Origin: Bacteroides helcogenes P 36-108
Lineage (GTDB): Bacteria; Bacteroidota; Bacteroidia; Bacteroidales; Bacteroidaceae
Assembly (NCBI RefSeq): GCF_000186225.1
Contig: NC_014933.1
Location: 806,001-870,000, forward strand
Reading direction: 5' to 3'
DNA length: 64,000 nt
Each line of letters begins with the position of its first letter. The first letter of the stretch is position 1. Both the position numbers and the translations under genes were made by a program. The notes below the pieces were generated by a model. The model was not told the origin of the DNA, searched no databases, and worked only from the letters and a program-made list of their open reading frames with translations. Of the stretch, positions 8,955-19,094 are shown one piece after another.

Positions 8955-10643
8955 ATGATTATCATGAAAAAAATAGTTGCTTTATTCACTGTTGCTCTAC
9001 TCTTTACCGGCTGCTCGCTGGACGTAGAGCCTGAAACCAAATTGTCGGACACCAACTTCTGGAAATCGGAAACCGATCTGCGCGGCGCCTGCAACAGACT
9101 GTATATCGACTTGCCTGGCTTCTCACACGACAAACGCTCGGATGAATTAGTCGGCCCCAATCAGGACGGAGTATCCAGCGGCAACCGCAGTGTGCCCGGC
9201 ACGTCCAACGACTGGACATACCCTTACAACCGCATCGGTGTGTGCAACAACATTATCATTAAGGGTGAAACTGCTCCCCTCACGCAAGGTGCCAAAGACC
9301 GCTGGACAGCCGAAGCACGTTTCTTCCGTGCCTACCACTATTTTGACTTAGTGAAGAAATATGGCGATGTGCCTTTGATTCTCAAAGTATTCGACACCAC
9401 CGGCGATCCGGAAATAAAACGTGCGCGCGACCCACGTGAAGAAGTCATCCAACAATGCTACACCGACCTTGAGTTTGCCGTAAATCATCTGCCCTCAATA
9501 GACAAGTTATCCGGAACCGATTGGGGACGCGTTTCCCAATCTGCAGCCCTCGGCATGATAGTGCGCATCGGATTGTATGAAGGTACACACAAGAAATACC
9601 ACCAGACACCCGGCGGCGACTACAAAGCCCACCTGAAGAAAGCCATCGACGCTGCCGAATCCATGATCTATACAGAGAAGAAGCACTCGCTCTATCCCGA
9701 CTTCAAAGATCTGTTCCTCTTTGCCGGTGAAGGAGAGAAGAACAAGGAAAGTGTATTCGTCAAGATTTACGGCCCGAACGATGCGGGCATCATCACACAC
9801 AACAATTCACGCGGACTGGAGAACACCGCCGCCGTAACCCGCAGCATGGTGGACAACTTCCTTTATTCCGACGGGCTGCCTCGTGAGAAATCTTCTTTGA
9901 CAGTACGTCCGGAAGTGAAGTACAGTGACATCACCGGCAACCGTGACCCGCGCCTCGCCATGACTCTGTATGCCGCCGGTGAAGCTGGTGCGTACAAAGG
10001 TGTTTATACGCCGTTCAAGACCGATGACCAGGCACACGGCTACGGATATCCCATCAAGAAAGGTTTCATCATGAGCGAATGGTCCACCAACGGCAAGGAG
10101 ACACTGGACAAGATGATCATCCGTTATGCGGAAATCCTGATCTCGTATGCGGAAGCCCTCTATGAATACAATGGAAACATCAGCGACCAGAAGCTGGATG
10201 AAACCGTCAATACCATACGCCGCCGTGCCGGCTTCAACGTAGCGCTGACCAACGTCTTCGCACAGGCCAACGGGCTGAACATGCTCGATGAGATCCGTCG
10301 CGAACGCATGGTGGAATTCATCGACGAAGGTTTGCACTACGATGACATCATCCGTTGGAAGACCGCCGAGAAGGTACTGCCCAAAGCCGTCCTCGGCCTG
10401 CTCTACAATGCCGACGAGACTCCCGTGAAAGAGAAAGAATTAGGCGGGCGCCTGACCGATGCCGAAGGAAAATATAAAGGAGAAAAGTTGTACGACCAAA
10501 GCAACATCTTCGTGATTGAAGAAAGCGGTTCACGCAGCTTCGACCCGGAAAGGGATTACCTCTATCCGGTTCCTACCTACGAAATCAGCACTTCCGGAGG
10601 ACAAGTGAAACAGAACCCTCATTGGGGAAACGCAAAGAATTAA
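8955..10643 (+). CDS. SusD/RagB-family surface glycan-binding lipoprotein
   Basis: The protein is 562 residues, with a lipoprotein signal MKKIVALFTVALLFTGC. An internal ATG at 8964 begins MKKIV and is an equally good start. Family features are the early SDTNFWKSETDLRGACNRLY segment, the helix-repeat motif AEARFFRAYHYFDLVKKYGDVPLI near residue 120, and the late LDEIRRERMVEFIDEGLHYDDIIRWK. The terminal segment RDYLYPVPTYEISTSGGQVKQNPHW is diagnostic of SusD proteins. It partners the SusC immediately upstream as the surface lid. The small lipoprotein gene follows after 24 bases. The glycan bound is not readable, but the enzymes downstream point to a glucuronate-containing polymer. Confidence 0.95.
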   Translation: MIIMKKIVALFTVALLFTGCSLDVEPETKLSDTNFWKSETDLRGACNRLYIDLPGFSHDKRSDELVGPNQDGVSSGNRSVPGTSNDWTYPYNRIGVCNNIIIKGETAPLTQGAKDRWTAEARFFRAYHYFDLVKKYGDVPLILKVFDTTGDPEIKRARDPREEVIQQCYTDLEFAVNHLPSIDKLSGTDWGRVSQSAALGMIVRIGLYEGTHKKYHQTPGGDYKAHLKKAIDAAESMIYTEKKHSLYPDFKDLFLFAGEGEKNKESVFVKIYGPNDAGIITHNNSRGLENTAAVTRSMVDNFLYSDGLPREKSSLTVRPEVKYSDITGNRDPRLAMTLYAAGEAGAYKGVYTPFKTDDQAHGYGYPIKKGFIMSEWSTNGKETLDKMIIRYAEILISYAEALYEYNGNISDQKLDETVNTIRRRAGFNVALTNVFAQANGLNMLDEIRRERMVEFIDEGLHYDDIIRWKTAEKVLPKAVLGLLYNADETPVKEKELGGRLTDAEGKYKGEKLYDQSNIFVIEESGSRSFDPERDYLYPVPTYEISTSGGQVKQNPHWGNAKN

Positions 10644-10667
10644 TAGTATAATATAACAAGAAAGAAT

Positions 10668-11240
10668 ATGAAAAAGTTAACGATACTTTTGGCAATGGTC
10701 GCTGCCTGCGGCTTATTCAGCAGTTGCGGTGACGATGACTGGAGCAACAACAATCCGGAAATGGAACACATCTATTACTACGGACTGGGCAACGTGAAAT
10801 ATCCCGGCGGCAACGAGTTGCAATACAATGTGAAACAAGGAGAAACGGTAGAGGTTCCTACCTACTTCTTCAGCGCCTACAATCGTCCGTACAGTCCGGT
10901 AGTGAGTTATTACACCTCTGCGGTTCCTCAAAACAAAGATAATACAGAACCTCAGTTGGTATGCGGAACCGACTATCAGGTAGTGGATGCCAACGGCACG
11001 GCATTGATCCCCGATGCCAACGGCAGTTACAGCATGACGTGGGCAAATGCGCTGAAGGGAAGCCAGAACGTCTATATAAAAGCCTTGAATGGAACAAAAG
11101 GGAAACTCCGAGTATTGACTTTTGACCCTGCAAAGACGATTGACGCTACAGATGTAAGCAGCACCACCATCGTGAAAACGAATGAATACGAAGTGCGTGC
11201 TTTCAGCGAGAACTATTACGTGACAGTAACCATCAAATAG
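10668..11240 (+). CDS. Small surface lipoprotein in the SusE/F position
   Basis: The 190-residue protein has a clear lipoprotein signal (MVAACGLFSSCGDDDW). The mature part is predicted beta-rich (YYYGLGNVKYPGGNELQYNV, VEVPTYFFSAYNRPYSP), with no motif that I can place in a named family. In Bacteroides glycan loci the gene right after SusD usually encodes an accessory surface glycan-binding protein, and that is the inferred role here. It is much shorter than typical SusE or SusF and looks like a single domain, perhaps one Ig-like fold plus a short tail. It is followed by a terminator-like hairpin, so it may be the last cistron of the strongly transcribed SusCD unit. Confidence 0.75.
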   Translation: MKKLTILLAMVAACGLFSSCGDDDWSNNNPEMEHIYYYGLGNVKYPGGNELQYNVKQGETVEVPTYFFSAYNRPYSPVVSYYTSAVPQNKDNTEPQLVCGTDYQVVDANGTALIPDANGSYSMTWANALKGSQNVYIKALNGTKGKLRVLTFDPAKTIDATDVSSTTIVKTNEYEVRAFSENYYVTVTIK

Positions 11241-11282
11241 CCTTCATGCTTTTTTAAAGTTTAAAAGATTGTATTTAGATTC

Positions 11283-11325
11283 AGAGTGGCGGAGCCGGAA
11301 TCACGGTCTGTGCTTCCGTCACTCT
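11283..11325 (+). terminator. Intercistronic terminator or attenuator between lipoprotein and GH2
   Basis: AGAGTGGCGGA at 11283-11293 pairs with TCCGTCACTCT at 11315-11325 (11 bp with one G-T pair, 21-base loop), followed by TGTTT. The T-run is short, so partial read-through into the enzyme genes is likely. Confidence 0.6.
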
Positions 11326-11365
11326 TGTTTATCTGCTTGCATTAATCATTTCACTACCTTTTACC

Positions 11366-14101
11366 ATGAAGAAGCTGATACATACCTACTACGGGCACAG
11401 AACAACAATGTGGTGTGCAGCCACCGCACTCCTTCTGGCTTTTGCATCGCCTGCCCATGCACAGCGCGAGTCATTCACCCTCAACGACGGCTGGAAATTC
11501 CTGAAAGGCGAATGCGCCGCTGCTGCGGACAGCGCTTTCAACGACAGCCAATGGAACAACATACACCTGCCCCACACTTGGAACACCGATGCCTATACGG
11601 AGAAAGATTACTACCGGGGTACAGGATGGTATCGCCGGACACTCACCCTGCCCGAAGGCTGGACGGGAAAGCGGATCTTCCTGAGAATGGAAGCCGCCAG
11701 TAAAGCGACAACCATCTTCGTCAACGGAAAGAATGCCGGTGAACATGCCGGAGGATATACCGCCTGCACACTCGATCTCACTCCGTTCCTATCTGGAGGC
11801 AACAACGTCATAGCCATCCGTGTGGACAACGCCCGCCAAGACATCGCTCCCATCTCCGGAGACTTCACTTTCTTCGGCGGCATCTACCGGGACGTGTGGT
11901 TGACTGCCGTACCCCGGCAGCACTTCAACCTGACCAATCATGGCTCGGACGGCATCTTCATCAGCATTCCGCAAGTGTCCGAAGAGAAAGCCATCCTATC
12001 CATACGGGGCGAAGTGAAGAACGACGCTGCCGAAAAAGCCGCACTGGAACTGGTGCACTCCGTCTATCAACCGGACGGAAGCCTCCTGCAAACACAGAAA
12101 CAATCCATACAACTGAAACCGGATGAGACTTACGCTTTCAGCACCGAAACAGCCCCCGTACTTCACCCTCAGCTTTGGACACCCGAAACGCCCAGTCTCT
12201 ATCGGGTGGAAACCATTCTGCGCAACCGCAAGACGAAAGCCGTACTGGACAAAAGCGAGCATTACACCGGCTTCCGATGGTTCCACTTCGACGGCAACGA
12301 GGGTTTCTTCCTCAATGGGAAGCCCTACAAGCTACGCGGCATCTGCCGCCATCAGGACCAAAAGCCCATCGGTGTGGCCCTGACGGACGAGATGCACCGC
12401 CGCGACTTCCACCTGATGAAAGAGATGGGCGCCAACTTCATCCGCATCTCGCACTATCCGCAGGATGACGCTCTTTTAGAAATGTGCGACAAGATAGGTA
12501 TGCTGGCTTGGGAAGAAATCCCCGTCATTGACATCGTGCCCGACACTCCGGGTTACGGCGACAACTGCGAACGCAACCTGCGCGAAATGATTCGCCAGCA
12601 CTACAACCACCCCAGCATCATCACTTGGGGATATATGAACGAGATTCTGCTCGTGACCCAGCGCCGCTACAAGACAGAAGCCGAACTGAAGCCCGTACTG
12701 GAACGTACTCTCGCCCTTGCCCGCCGGCTGGAGAAGGCACTGAAAGAGGAAGACCCCGCCCGTATCAGCACCATGGCCTTCCATGGCAGCGACGATTATA
12801 ATAAAACGGGACTGGGCAGCATCACCGACATTGTGGGCTGGAACCTCTACCAAGGCTGGTATGGCGGTGACCTCACGGGATTTGAAAAATTCCTCGAAGA
12901 ACAGCACCACAACTACCCCACCCATCCGATGATTGTCAGCGAATACGGCGCAGGTTCCGACCGGAGACTACATTCGCTCACTCCCCGCGCCTTTGACTTC
13001 AGCATCGAATACCAGCAGAAATACCTGGAGCACTACCTGCCCGTACTGGAAAATACACCCTACGTATGCGGCGGCACACACTGGAATTTCATCGACTTCT
13101 CCTCCGCACTGAGGGATGAGTCCATGCCCCGCATCAACAACAAGGGACTGGTCTGCTCCGACCGCACGCCGAAGGATGTGTATTACTACTACAAGGCCGC
13201 TTGGCGCAAAGACATCCCCGTGCTGCACATTGCCAGCCGCGACTGGACGCACCGGACAGGAATCGTGGAAAATGAAGGACGAAGAATGAAGGGTGAAGAA
13301 AGAGTTATCCAGCCTGTCAAGATTTACACCAATTTGCCGGAAGTGGAATTGTTCATCAATGGATTGTCTTTAGGAAAAAAGCAGGTGGAGAACTACACTG
13401 CCGTTTTCGATGTTCCCTTCACCGACGGAGAACAAATGCTGCAAGCGCAAGGCATCCCCACGCCGGGCAACGGCATGCCGATGCAGGCAAACCGGATGCG
13501 CCCTTCCACGGTGTACGATGCGCTGAAAGTCAGCTTCAAAGCTATACCCGCCAACCTGAAAGAAGCGATGTCCGCCCCGGCAACTTCTTCCCTCGAACTT
13601 GCCGTAAACGTAGGCAGCAACTGTTTCTTCACTTCCGACGAAAGCCAACTGGCGTGGCTGCCCGACCAACCTTACACCGAAGGCGGCTGGGGCTACATCG
13701 GCGGCAAAGAACAAGGTACACAGACGGAAATCAGGAATACTACCGACGGCCCGCTTTTCCAGACCGCACGACAAGGCATTGAAGGCTACCGTTTCGATGT
13801 TCCGCAAGGCACGTATGAAGTGGAGTTGCTTTTTACGGACATCTTCCGCAAGAACGACACCACCGCCTACCTCCTGGGACGCGGCAACGGAGAAACCGCA
13901 AGTAACGGAAACTCCTTCGGCATCTCCGCCAACGGCAAGTCCATCGAAGCGAACCTGTCTCCCTGCCGGGAAAGTGGCCACTTCAATGCCCTGCGAAGAA
14001 AGTACATTGTAAGCAACGATACCGACCGCCTCGAAATACGCTTCCAAGCTAACAGTGGAACCTGCTTCCTGAATGGCATCAAGCTGAGAAGAATCTATTA
14101 A
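11366..14101 (+). CDS. Glycoside hydrolase family 2 enzyme with C-terminal malectin-like domain
   Basis: This 911-residue secreted enzyme has a signal peptide ending near AHAQ (residue 33). It carries the GH2 sugar-binding domain (about 36-200), an Ig-like domain (about 205-310) and a TIM barrel (about 312-600). The acid/base glutamate is E426 in WGYMNE and the nucleophile is E526 in VSEYGAG. GH2 covers beta-galactosidases, beta-glucuronidases and beta-mannosidases among others; the barrel motif ICRHQDQKPIGVALTDEMHRRD resembles the beta-galactosidase/beta-glucuronidase side, but specificity cannot be fixed by eye. The last 170 residues look like a malectin-type carbohydrate-binding domain (GYRFDVPQGTYEVELLFTDI, CFLNGIKLRR). 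The gene lies 17 bases before the lyase fusion, and co-transcription is expected. It likely removes a beta-linked sugar from oligosaccharides in the periplasm. Confidence 0.9.
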   Translation: MKKLIHTYYGHRTTMWCAATALLLAFASPAHAQRESFTLNDGWKFLKGECAAAADSAFNDSQWNNIHLPHTWNTDAYTEKDYYRGTGWYRRTLTLPEGWTGKRIFLRMEAASKATTIFVNGKNAGEHAGGYTACTLDLTPFLSGGNNVIAIRVDNARQDIAPISGDFTFFGGIYRDVWLTAVPRQHFNLTNHGSDGIFISIPQVSEEKAILSIRGEVKNDAAEKAALELVHSVYQPDGSLLQTQKQSIQLKPDETYAFSTETAPVLHPQLWTPETPSLYRVETILRNRKTKAVLDKSEHYTGFRWFHFDGNEGFFLNGKPYKLRGICRHQDQKPIGVALTDEMHRRDFHLMKEMGANFIRISHYPQDDALLEMCDKIGMLAWEEIPVIDIVPDTPGYGDNCERNLREMIRQHYNHPSIITWGYMNEILLVTQRRYKTEAELKPVLERTLALARRLEKALKEEDPARISTMAFHGSDDYNKTGLGSITDIVGWNLYQGWYGGDLTGFEKFLEEQHHNYPTHPMIVSEYGAGSDRRLHSLTPRAFDFSIEYQQKYLEHYLPVLENTPYVCGGTHWNFIDFSSALRDESMPRINNKGLVCSDRTPKDVYYYYKAAWRKDIPVLHIASRDWTHRTGIVENEGRRMKGEERVIQPVKIYTNLPEVELFINGLSLGKKQVENYTAVFDVPFTDGEQMLQAQGIPTPGNGMPMQANRMRPSTVYDALKVSFKAIPANLKEAMSAPATSSLELAVNVGSNCFFTSDESQLAWLPDQPYTEGGWGYIGGKEQGTQTEIRNTTDGPLFQTARQGIEGYRFDVPQGTYEVELLFTDIFRKNDTTAYLLGRGNGETASNGNSFGISANGKSIEANLSPCRESGHFNALRRKYIVSNDTDRLEIRFQANSGTCFLNGIKLRRIY

Positions 14102-14118
14102 TCCATAACAATAACACC

Positions 14119-16509
14119 ATGAAAAGAAAAACTGTGCAATTGCTTGCCGCCCTACTGCTGGTCGCCATGCCGATGTGGGGGCAGTCCGTATGGGACGCAA
14201 GTCATCTGAAACAAGTAAAGCAATCCATCGATCGGCCTTATTACGCCACTGCCTGTCAAGACCTGAAGGCACAAGCAGACAAGATGCTGGACGCTCAGCC
14301 CCTCTCCGTGATGCAGAAAGAGAAAGTCCCTGCAAGCGGAGACAAGCACGACTACATGAGTCAGGCACGATACACCTGGCCCGACCCCACGAAGCCCGAT
14401 GGCCTGCCCTACATCACCCGTGACGGCCTCTCCAATCCTGAAATAAACAAGCTGGACCGCAACCGCCTCGGTGCAACTGCCGAACGTATCACCACCCTTT
14501 CCCTGGCCTGGTACTTCACCGGCGATGAACGCTATGCACAGAAAGCCACAGAACTGATACGCGTATGGTTCCTAAACAAAGATACACGCATGAATCCCAA
14601 TCTGGACTATGCCCAAGTGATACCGGGACAATACGGAAACAAAGGCCGCTGCTACGGCCTGATAGACAGCTACTCCTTCGTGGAGATGCTGGACGGCGTG
14701 GCACTGTTAGAGCAATCCAAAGCCTTCACCCCGAAGGACAGCAAGCTGCTGAAAGCCTGGTTTGCCAAACTGACCACATGGATGCTGACCAGCGAACAAG
14801 GCAAGGAGGAAGCCGCCGGAGCCAACAACCACAGCGTGGCCTACGATGCCCAGATCATAGCTTTCTCCCTCTACAACGGTAACAGGAAGTTAGCTCAGGA
14901 AATCATCAGCGCCCTGCCTGCCAAGCGCATCTTCACTCAGATAGAGCCGGACGGAAAGCAGCCGCACGAACTGAAACGCACGCTCGCCTTCCACTACTCG
15001 CAGTACAACCTGACTCACTTCATCGACATCCTGCTGATGGCCAAGAAGCTGAATATATCCATTGACAACGCCACCTCTGCAGACGGACGCAACTTCTACA
15101 AAGCAATGGATTTCCTTGCCTCCTACGTGGGTAAGAGCCTCAACGAATGGCCTTACCAGCAGATAAGCGGCTGGGAAGGCGCACAGCAGAATTTCTGCAA
15201 AGACCTCTACCGCACGGCAATGTACGTAGGGAATGAGAAAAACGAAGAACAGGCTGTACGAGAAAAGCACTATCTGAACCTTTATAATGCACACCGCATA
15301 CTGAACTTGCGCGATATCTTCAACCTGCTGTACGTGCAGCCCACCGAGGTGGATAACGCCTATGCCTTTGCCGCCGGACAATTAGAATTTGCCATGCAGT
15401 GCGCCGACAAGGCACGGAAAGAGGAACCCAACGCCGCCCGCCGCCGCGTGGAGCCGCGCAGCATCAACAAGGACGGTTCGCTTGCTATGATCCATCCCCA
15501 CGACTGGTGTTCGGGATTCTTCCCCGGCTCGCTGTGGCAGATGTATGCTTACACACATGACGACTTCTGGCGTCGGTCTGCCATCAGTTGGACGTGGCCC
15601 ATTGAGGAAGCCAAATGGCACAAGGGCACACACGACCTGGGCTTTATGATGTACGACAGCTTCGGCAAGGCTTACGAATTGACCGGAGAACGTTCTTACA
15701 AAGATGTGGTGTTGCAAAGCGCCCGCACGCTGATTACCCGTTACAGCCCGAAGGTGAGGAGCATCCGTTCATGGGACCACAACCGTGACAAATGGAACTA
15801 TCCCGTTATCATTGACAACATGATGAACTTGGAGATGCTGTTCCGCGCCACACAACTGACCGGTGACTCCGTATTCTGGAACGTAGCCGTGCAACATGCC
15901 AACACCACCATGAAGAACCACTTCCGCCCCGACTATTCCTCCTATCACGTGGTGGACTACAACCCCGAAACGGGCGCCGTCCGTCTGAAACAGACCCATC
16001 AGGGCTATGCCGACGATTCCTTCTGGAGTCGCGGACAGGGCTGGGCGCTATACGGCTTCGCTATGTGCTACCGCTTCACCCACGACCCCGCCTACCTGAA
16101 GCAGAGCGAAGGCGTGGCCGACTTCTTCCTGAACCTGAAGAACATGCCCGCCGACTTCATCCCCTACTGGGACATGAAGATGCCCGCCGTGAACGGCTGC
16201 ACCCCGGAGAAGGTGAACGCCGACGTGCCGCGTGACGCTTCCGCCGCCGCCCTCATAGCTTCCGGTCTGTACGAGCTTTGCAACTATGTGGCTCCCGAAA
16301 AGGGCAAGCAATACCGCACCATAGCCGACAAGATTGTGAGCAGCCTGAACAAGCATTATCAAGCCGAAGCTGGCACTCACTACGGTTTCCTGCTGCTGCA
16401 CTCCACGGGGCACTTCCCCGGAGGCAGCGAGGTGGATGTGCCGCTGAACTACGCCGACTACTTCTACTTAGAAGCGTTGGCAAGAAAAGCCGTGTTGGAC
16501 AACAGATAA
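14119..16509 (+). CDS. Bifunctional uronate polysaccharide enzyme: PL38-like lyase fused to GH88 unsaturated glucuronyl hydrolase
   Basis: One uninterrupted 796-residue frame with a signal peptide ending near residue 22. Residues about 23-415 form an alpha-helical alginate-lyase-like domain (TERITTLSLAWYFTGDERYA-type helices, CYGLIDSYSFVEMLDGVALL, EEAAGANNHSVAYDAQI). Its closest recalled family is PL38, whose members cleave glucuronan or alginate by beta-elimination. Residues about 418-790 are a GH88-type (alpha/alpha)6 hydrolase (MIHPHDWCSGFFPGSLWQMY, HDLGFMMYDSFGKAYEL, DDSFWSRGQGWALYGF), which removes the 4,5-unsaturated uronic acid that lyases leave at the non-reducing end. Both steps in one periplasmic polypeptide would couple cleavage to release of the unsaturated sugar. 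The gene sits 17 bases after one GH2 and 13 bases before the next. Family assignment of the N-terminal half is from memory of motifs and is the less certain part. Confidence 0.85.
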   Translation: MKRKTVQLLAALLLVAMPMWGQSVWDASHLKQVKQSIDRPYYATACQDLKAQADKMLDAQPLSVMQKEKVPASGDKHDYMSQARYTWPDPTKPDGLPYITRDGLSNPEINKLDRNRLGATAERITTLSLAWYFTGDERYAQKATELIRVWFLNKDTRMNPNLDYAQVIPGQYGNKGRCYGLIDSYSFVEMLDGVALLEQSKAFTPKDSKLLKAWFAKLTTWMLTSEQGKEEAAGANNHSVAYDAQIIAFSLYNGNRKLAQEIISALPAKRIFTQIEPDGKQPHELKRTLAFHYSQYNLTHFIDILLMAKKLNISIDNATSADGRNFYKAMDFLASYVGKSLNEWPYQQISGWEGAQQNFCKDLYRTAMYVGNEKNEEQAVREKHYLNLYNAHRILNLRDIFNLLYVQPTEVDNAYAFAAGQLEFAMQCADKARKEEPNAARRRVEPRSINKDGSLAMIHPHDWCSGFFPGSLWQMYAYTHDDFWRRSAISWTWPIEEAKWHKGTHDLGFMMYDSFGKAYELTGERSYKDVVLQSARTLITRYSPKVRSIRSWDHNRDKWNYPVIIDNMMNLEMLFRATQLTGDSVFWNVAVQHANTTMKNHFRPDYSSYHVVDYNPETGAVRLKQTHQGYADDSFWSRGQGWALYGFAMCYRFTHDPAYLKQSEGVADFFLNLKNMPADFIPYWDMKMPAVNGCTPEKVNADVPRDASAAALIASGLYELCNYVAPEKGKQYRTIADKIVSSLNKHYQAEAGTHYGFLLLHSTGHFPGGSEVDVPLNYADYFYLEALARKAVLDNR

Positions 16510-16522
16510 AGCATACGCCCTT

Positions 16523-19036
16523 ATGAAAGCCATCAGAATACTATTCACTCTGCTATTGACAAGCATATCCTTGTGCCATATATATGCCCTCGTCCCCTCC
16601 GACCGCAGGCAACGGCTCACCAACGGCTGGGAATTCATCCGTCAGGACATGGGCAGCATCTGGGAAGTGATGCGCCCCGTGCCCGGAGCAGGAAAGCCCG
16701 AAGCCGTACCGCTATGGACTGCCGTCACCCTGCCCCACTGCTTCAATGCCGAAGATGCCGTGGAGCCGGACGTGAACTATTATCAAGGTGCGGGCTGGTA
16801 TCGCACCTCCCTCCCCATAGACAATCCTTACTCCGGCGGACGCGTCTATCTGGAGTTTGAGGGTGCAGGGCAAAAGACAGACGTATATGTCTATACCACT
16901 CTCGTAGCCTCCCACACGGGAGGATATGACGAATGGAAAGCGGACATCACGGAGGCCGTAACACAATTCCGTTCAGATGCCGTACTGATGAAGCGCTTCA
17001 AAGGGCAGATTCCCATCGCCATCCGTTGCGACAACAGCCGGGACACGGAAATGCTCCCCTCGGACATGTCGGACTTCAACCTCTACGGCGGACTCTACCG
17101 CTATGTCAACCTAATATATGTGCCCGACATCCACATCGAGAACATCGGCATAGATGCCCGCACGGACGAACAGGGCAAAGAAGGCGACATCTCACTGGAC
17201 ATCCGCTTCAACGGCTTGGAGCGCATCCCCGTCAGCCTCTCCGTACATATCTTTGCCCCGGACGGCAAGGAAATATATGCCACAGACGGGCAGCTTCAGA
17301 ACTTCCCCGCAACCACCCGTACACCTATGCCTTATGAGCCCCCTGCCTCTGATGGAAAAAACAGCACCTGCCTGCACATAGCGGACGTCCGCCTGAAACG
17401 CCCGGTGCTTTGGTCGCCAAGCACACCCGCCCTCTACACCTGCCTCCTTGAGTTGACCTGCGGCACGGATACACTACGCACCACCGAGCGTTTCGCCTTC
17501 CGCCACTTCCGCTTCGAGGAGAAAGGGCCGTTCTATCTGAACGGTCACCGCCTGTTGCTGCGCGGCACTCACCGCCATGAAGACCACGCCGGAGTGGGCG
17601 CCGCACTCACCGAGGAGATGATGCGCACGGAAATGCAGCAAATCAAGGAGATGGGCGCCAACTTCATCCGCCTGGGGCACTATCAGCAGAGCAGCATCAT
17701 ACTCCGCCTTTGCGATGAACTGGGCATCCTTGTATGGGAAGAAATTCCCTGGTGTCGCGGCGGGCTGGGCAGTGAAGTCTATAAGGCACAGGCACGCCGC
17801 ATGCTCACCAATATGATTCATCAGCACCGCAACCACCCTTCCGTCATCCTCTGGGGCATGGGCAATGAGAATGACTGGCCGGGGGACTTTGAAACGTTCA
17901 GCCAAGACAGCATACGCGCCTTCATGAAAGAACTGCACGACCTTTCTCATCGGATTGACCCGTCACGCTGCACCGTAATCCGCCGCTGTGACTTTTGCAA
18001 AGACATTGTGGACATATATTCTCCCACCATCTGGGCAGGCTGGTACGGCCGCCGCTTCCGCGACTATGCAGCGATGGAAAAGGCGGGCTTCGATGCCACT
18101 CCCCGCTTTATCCATGCCGAATGGGGAGGTGACAGCCATGCCGGACGCCACACGGAGAACGGAGCAGCAGGAAAGGGACAAGGTTATGCCCCGTTGGACA
18201 GCATCGAAGCCGCCGACCGTAACGGAGACTGGAGCGAGAGCTACATCATCCGCCTCTTCGACTGGCACTTGAAAGAGCAGGAACAGATGCCGTGGCTCAC
18301 GGGCAGTGCCTTCTGGACATTCAAGGACTTCTCTACCCCGTTGCGGCCCGAAAACCCCATCCCCTACGTCAACCAAAAAGGCGTGGTGCAGCGAGACGGC
18401 ACTCCGAAAGAGAGTTACTACGTCTTCCAAAGCTACTGGGCAAAGACACCGATGTTGCACATCTACGGACATACCTGGCCCGTGCGCTGGGGCAAACCGG
18501 GAGAAGCGAAAGAAATACTCGTCTATTCCAACTGCCCCGAAGTGGAACTATTCGTCAACGGCAAATCCGTAGGAAAGAAGAAGCGGGACAGCCGGAACTT
18601 TCCCGCCGCAGGCCTACACTGGAACGCCGTGCTGCAAGAAGGGGACAACCTGATTGAAGCTGTGGGGTACAATGGCAAACTCCGCCTGAACGACAAGATA
18701 CGGCAAGAATATCAGACCCATCCTTGGGGAATGCCGGCGCAATTACACCTAAGTGTCTCACCGGATGCATCCGGCAGCCACTTCCTTGTGCAAGCCGAAG
18801 TGCTTGACCGGGACGGTGTACGCTGCCTCGATGCAAAGGATGTCATAGAATTCGGCTGTACAGACCTTCATGCGCTATTGCAAAACCAGGGAACAGCCCA
18901 AGGTTCACGCCGCATACAAGCCGCCAACGGTCGGGCCTGCATCTGCGTGAAAAAAAGCTCCGCACCGGTCATTGTCAGCGCGTGCGATAAAGGAAAGGTA
19001 TTAAAAACGGCCTTCATCACTCTCAACGGACAGTGA
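16523..19036 (+). CDS. Glycoside hydrolase family 2 enzyme
   Basis: The 837-residue secreted enzyme has a short signal peptide (LFTLLLTSISLCHIYA). Sugar-binding and Ig-like domains occupy about 25-330 (DFNLYGGLYRYVNLIYV), followed by the TIM barrel (about 335-640). The acid/base is E449 in WGMGNEND and the nucleophile is E533 in HAEWGGD, an unusual AEWGG context compared with the more common SEYG. The C-terminal 190 residues are beta-rich. It differs from the first GH2 in length, in the nucleophile context and in lacking a malectin-like tail, so the two probably cut different bonds of the same glycan. The exact specificity (beta-galactosidase, beta-glucuronidase or other) is unknown. It starts 13 bases after the lyase fusion and is followed by a 104-base gap with a promoter-like element before the sugar-acid genes. 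Confidence 0.88.
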   Translation: MKAIRILFTLLLTSISLCHIYALVPSDRRQRLTNGWEFIRQDMGSIWEVMRPVPGAGKPEAVPLWTAVTLPHCFNAEDAVEPDVNYYQGAGWYRTSLPIDNPYSGGRVYLEFEGAGQKTDVYVYTTLVASHTGGYDEWKADITEAVTQFRSDAVLMKRFKGQIPIAIRCDNSRDTEMLPSDMSDFNLYGGLYRYVNLIYVPDIHIENIGIDARTDEQGKEGDISLDIRFNGLERIPVSLSVHIFAPDGKEIYATDGQLQNFPATTRTPMPYEPPASDGKNSTCLHIADVRLKRPVLWSPSTPALYTCLLELTCGTDTLRTTERFAFRHFRFEEKGPFYLNGHRLLLRGTHRHEDHAGVGAALTEEMMRTEMQQIKEMGANFIRLGHYQQSSIILRLCDELGILVWEEIPWCRGGLGSEVYKAQARRMLTNMIHQHRNHPSVILWGMGNENDWPGDFETFSQDSIRAFMKELHDLSHRIDPSRCTVIRRCDFCKDIVDIYSPTIWAGWYGRRFRDYAAMEKAGFDATPRFIHAEWGGDSHAGRHTENGAAGKGQGYAPLDSIEAADRNGDWSESYIIRLFDWHLKEQEQMPWLTGSAFWTFKDFSTPLRPENPIPYVNQKGVVQRDGTPKESYYVFQSYWAKTPMLHIYGHTWPVRWGKPGEAKEILVYSNCPEVELFVNGKSVGKKKRDSRNFPAAGLHWNAVLQEGDNLIEAVGYNGKLRLNDKIRQEYQTHPWGMPAQLHLSVSPDASGSHFLVQAEVLDRDGVRCLDAKDVIEFGCTDLHALLQNQGTAQGSRRIQAANGRACICVKKSSAPVIVSACDKGKVLKTAFITLNGQ

Positions 19037-19094
19037 ACAGAACATTTGAAACAATATTCCATGCCAAACATGCACTTATAAAAATATTTATACT

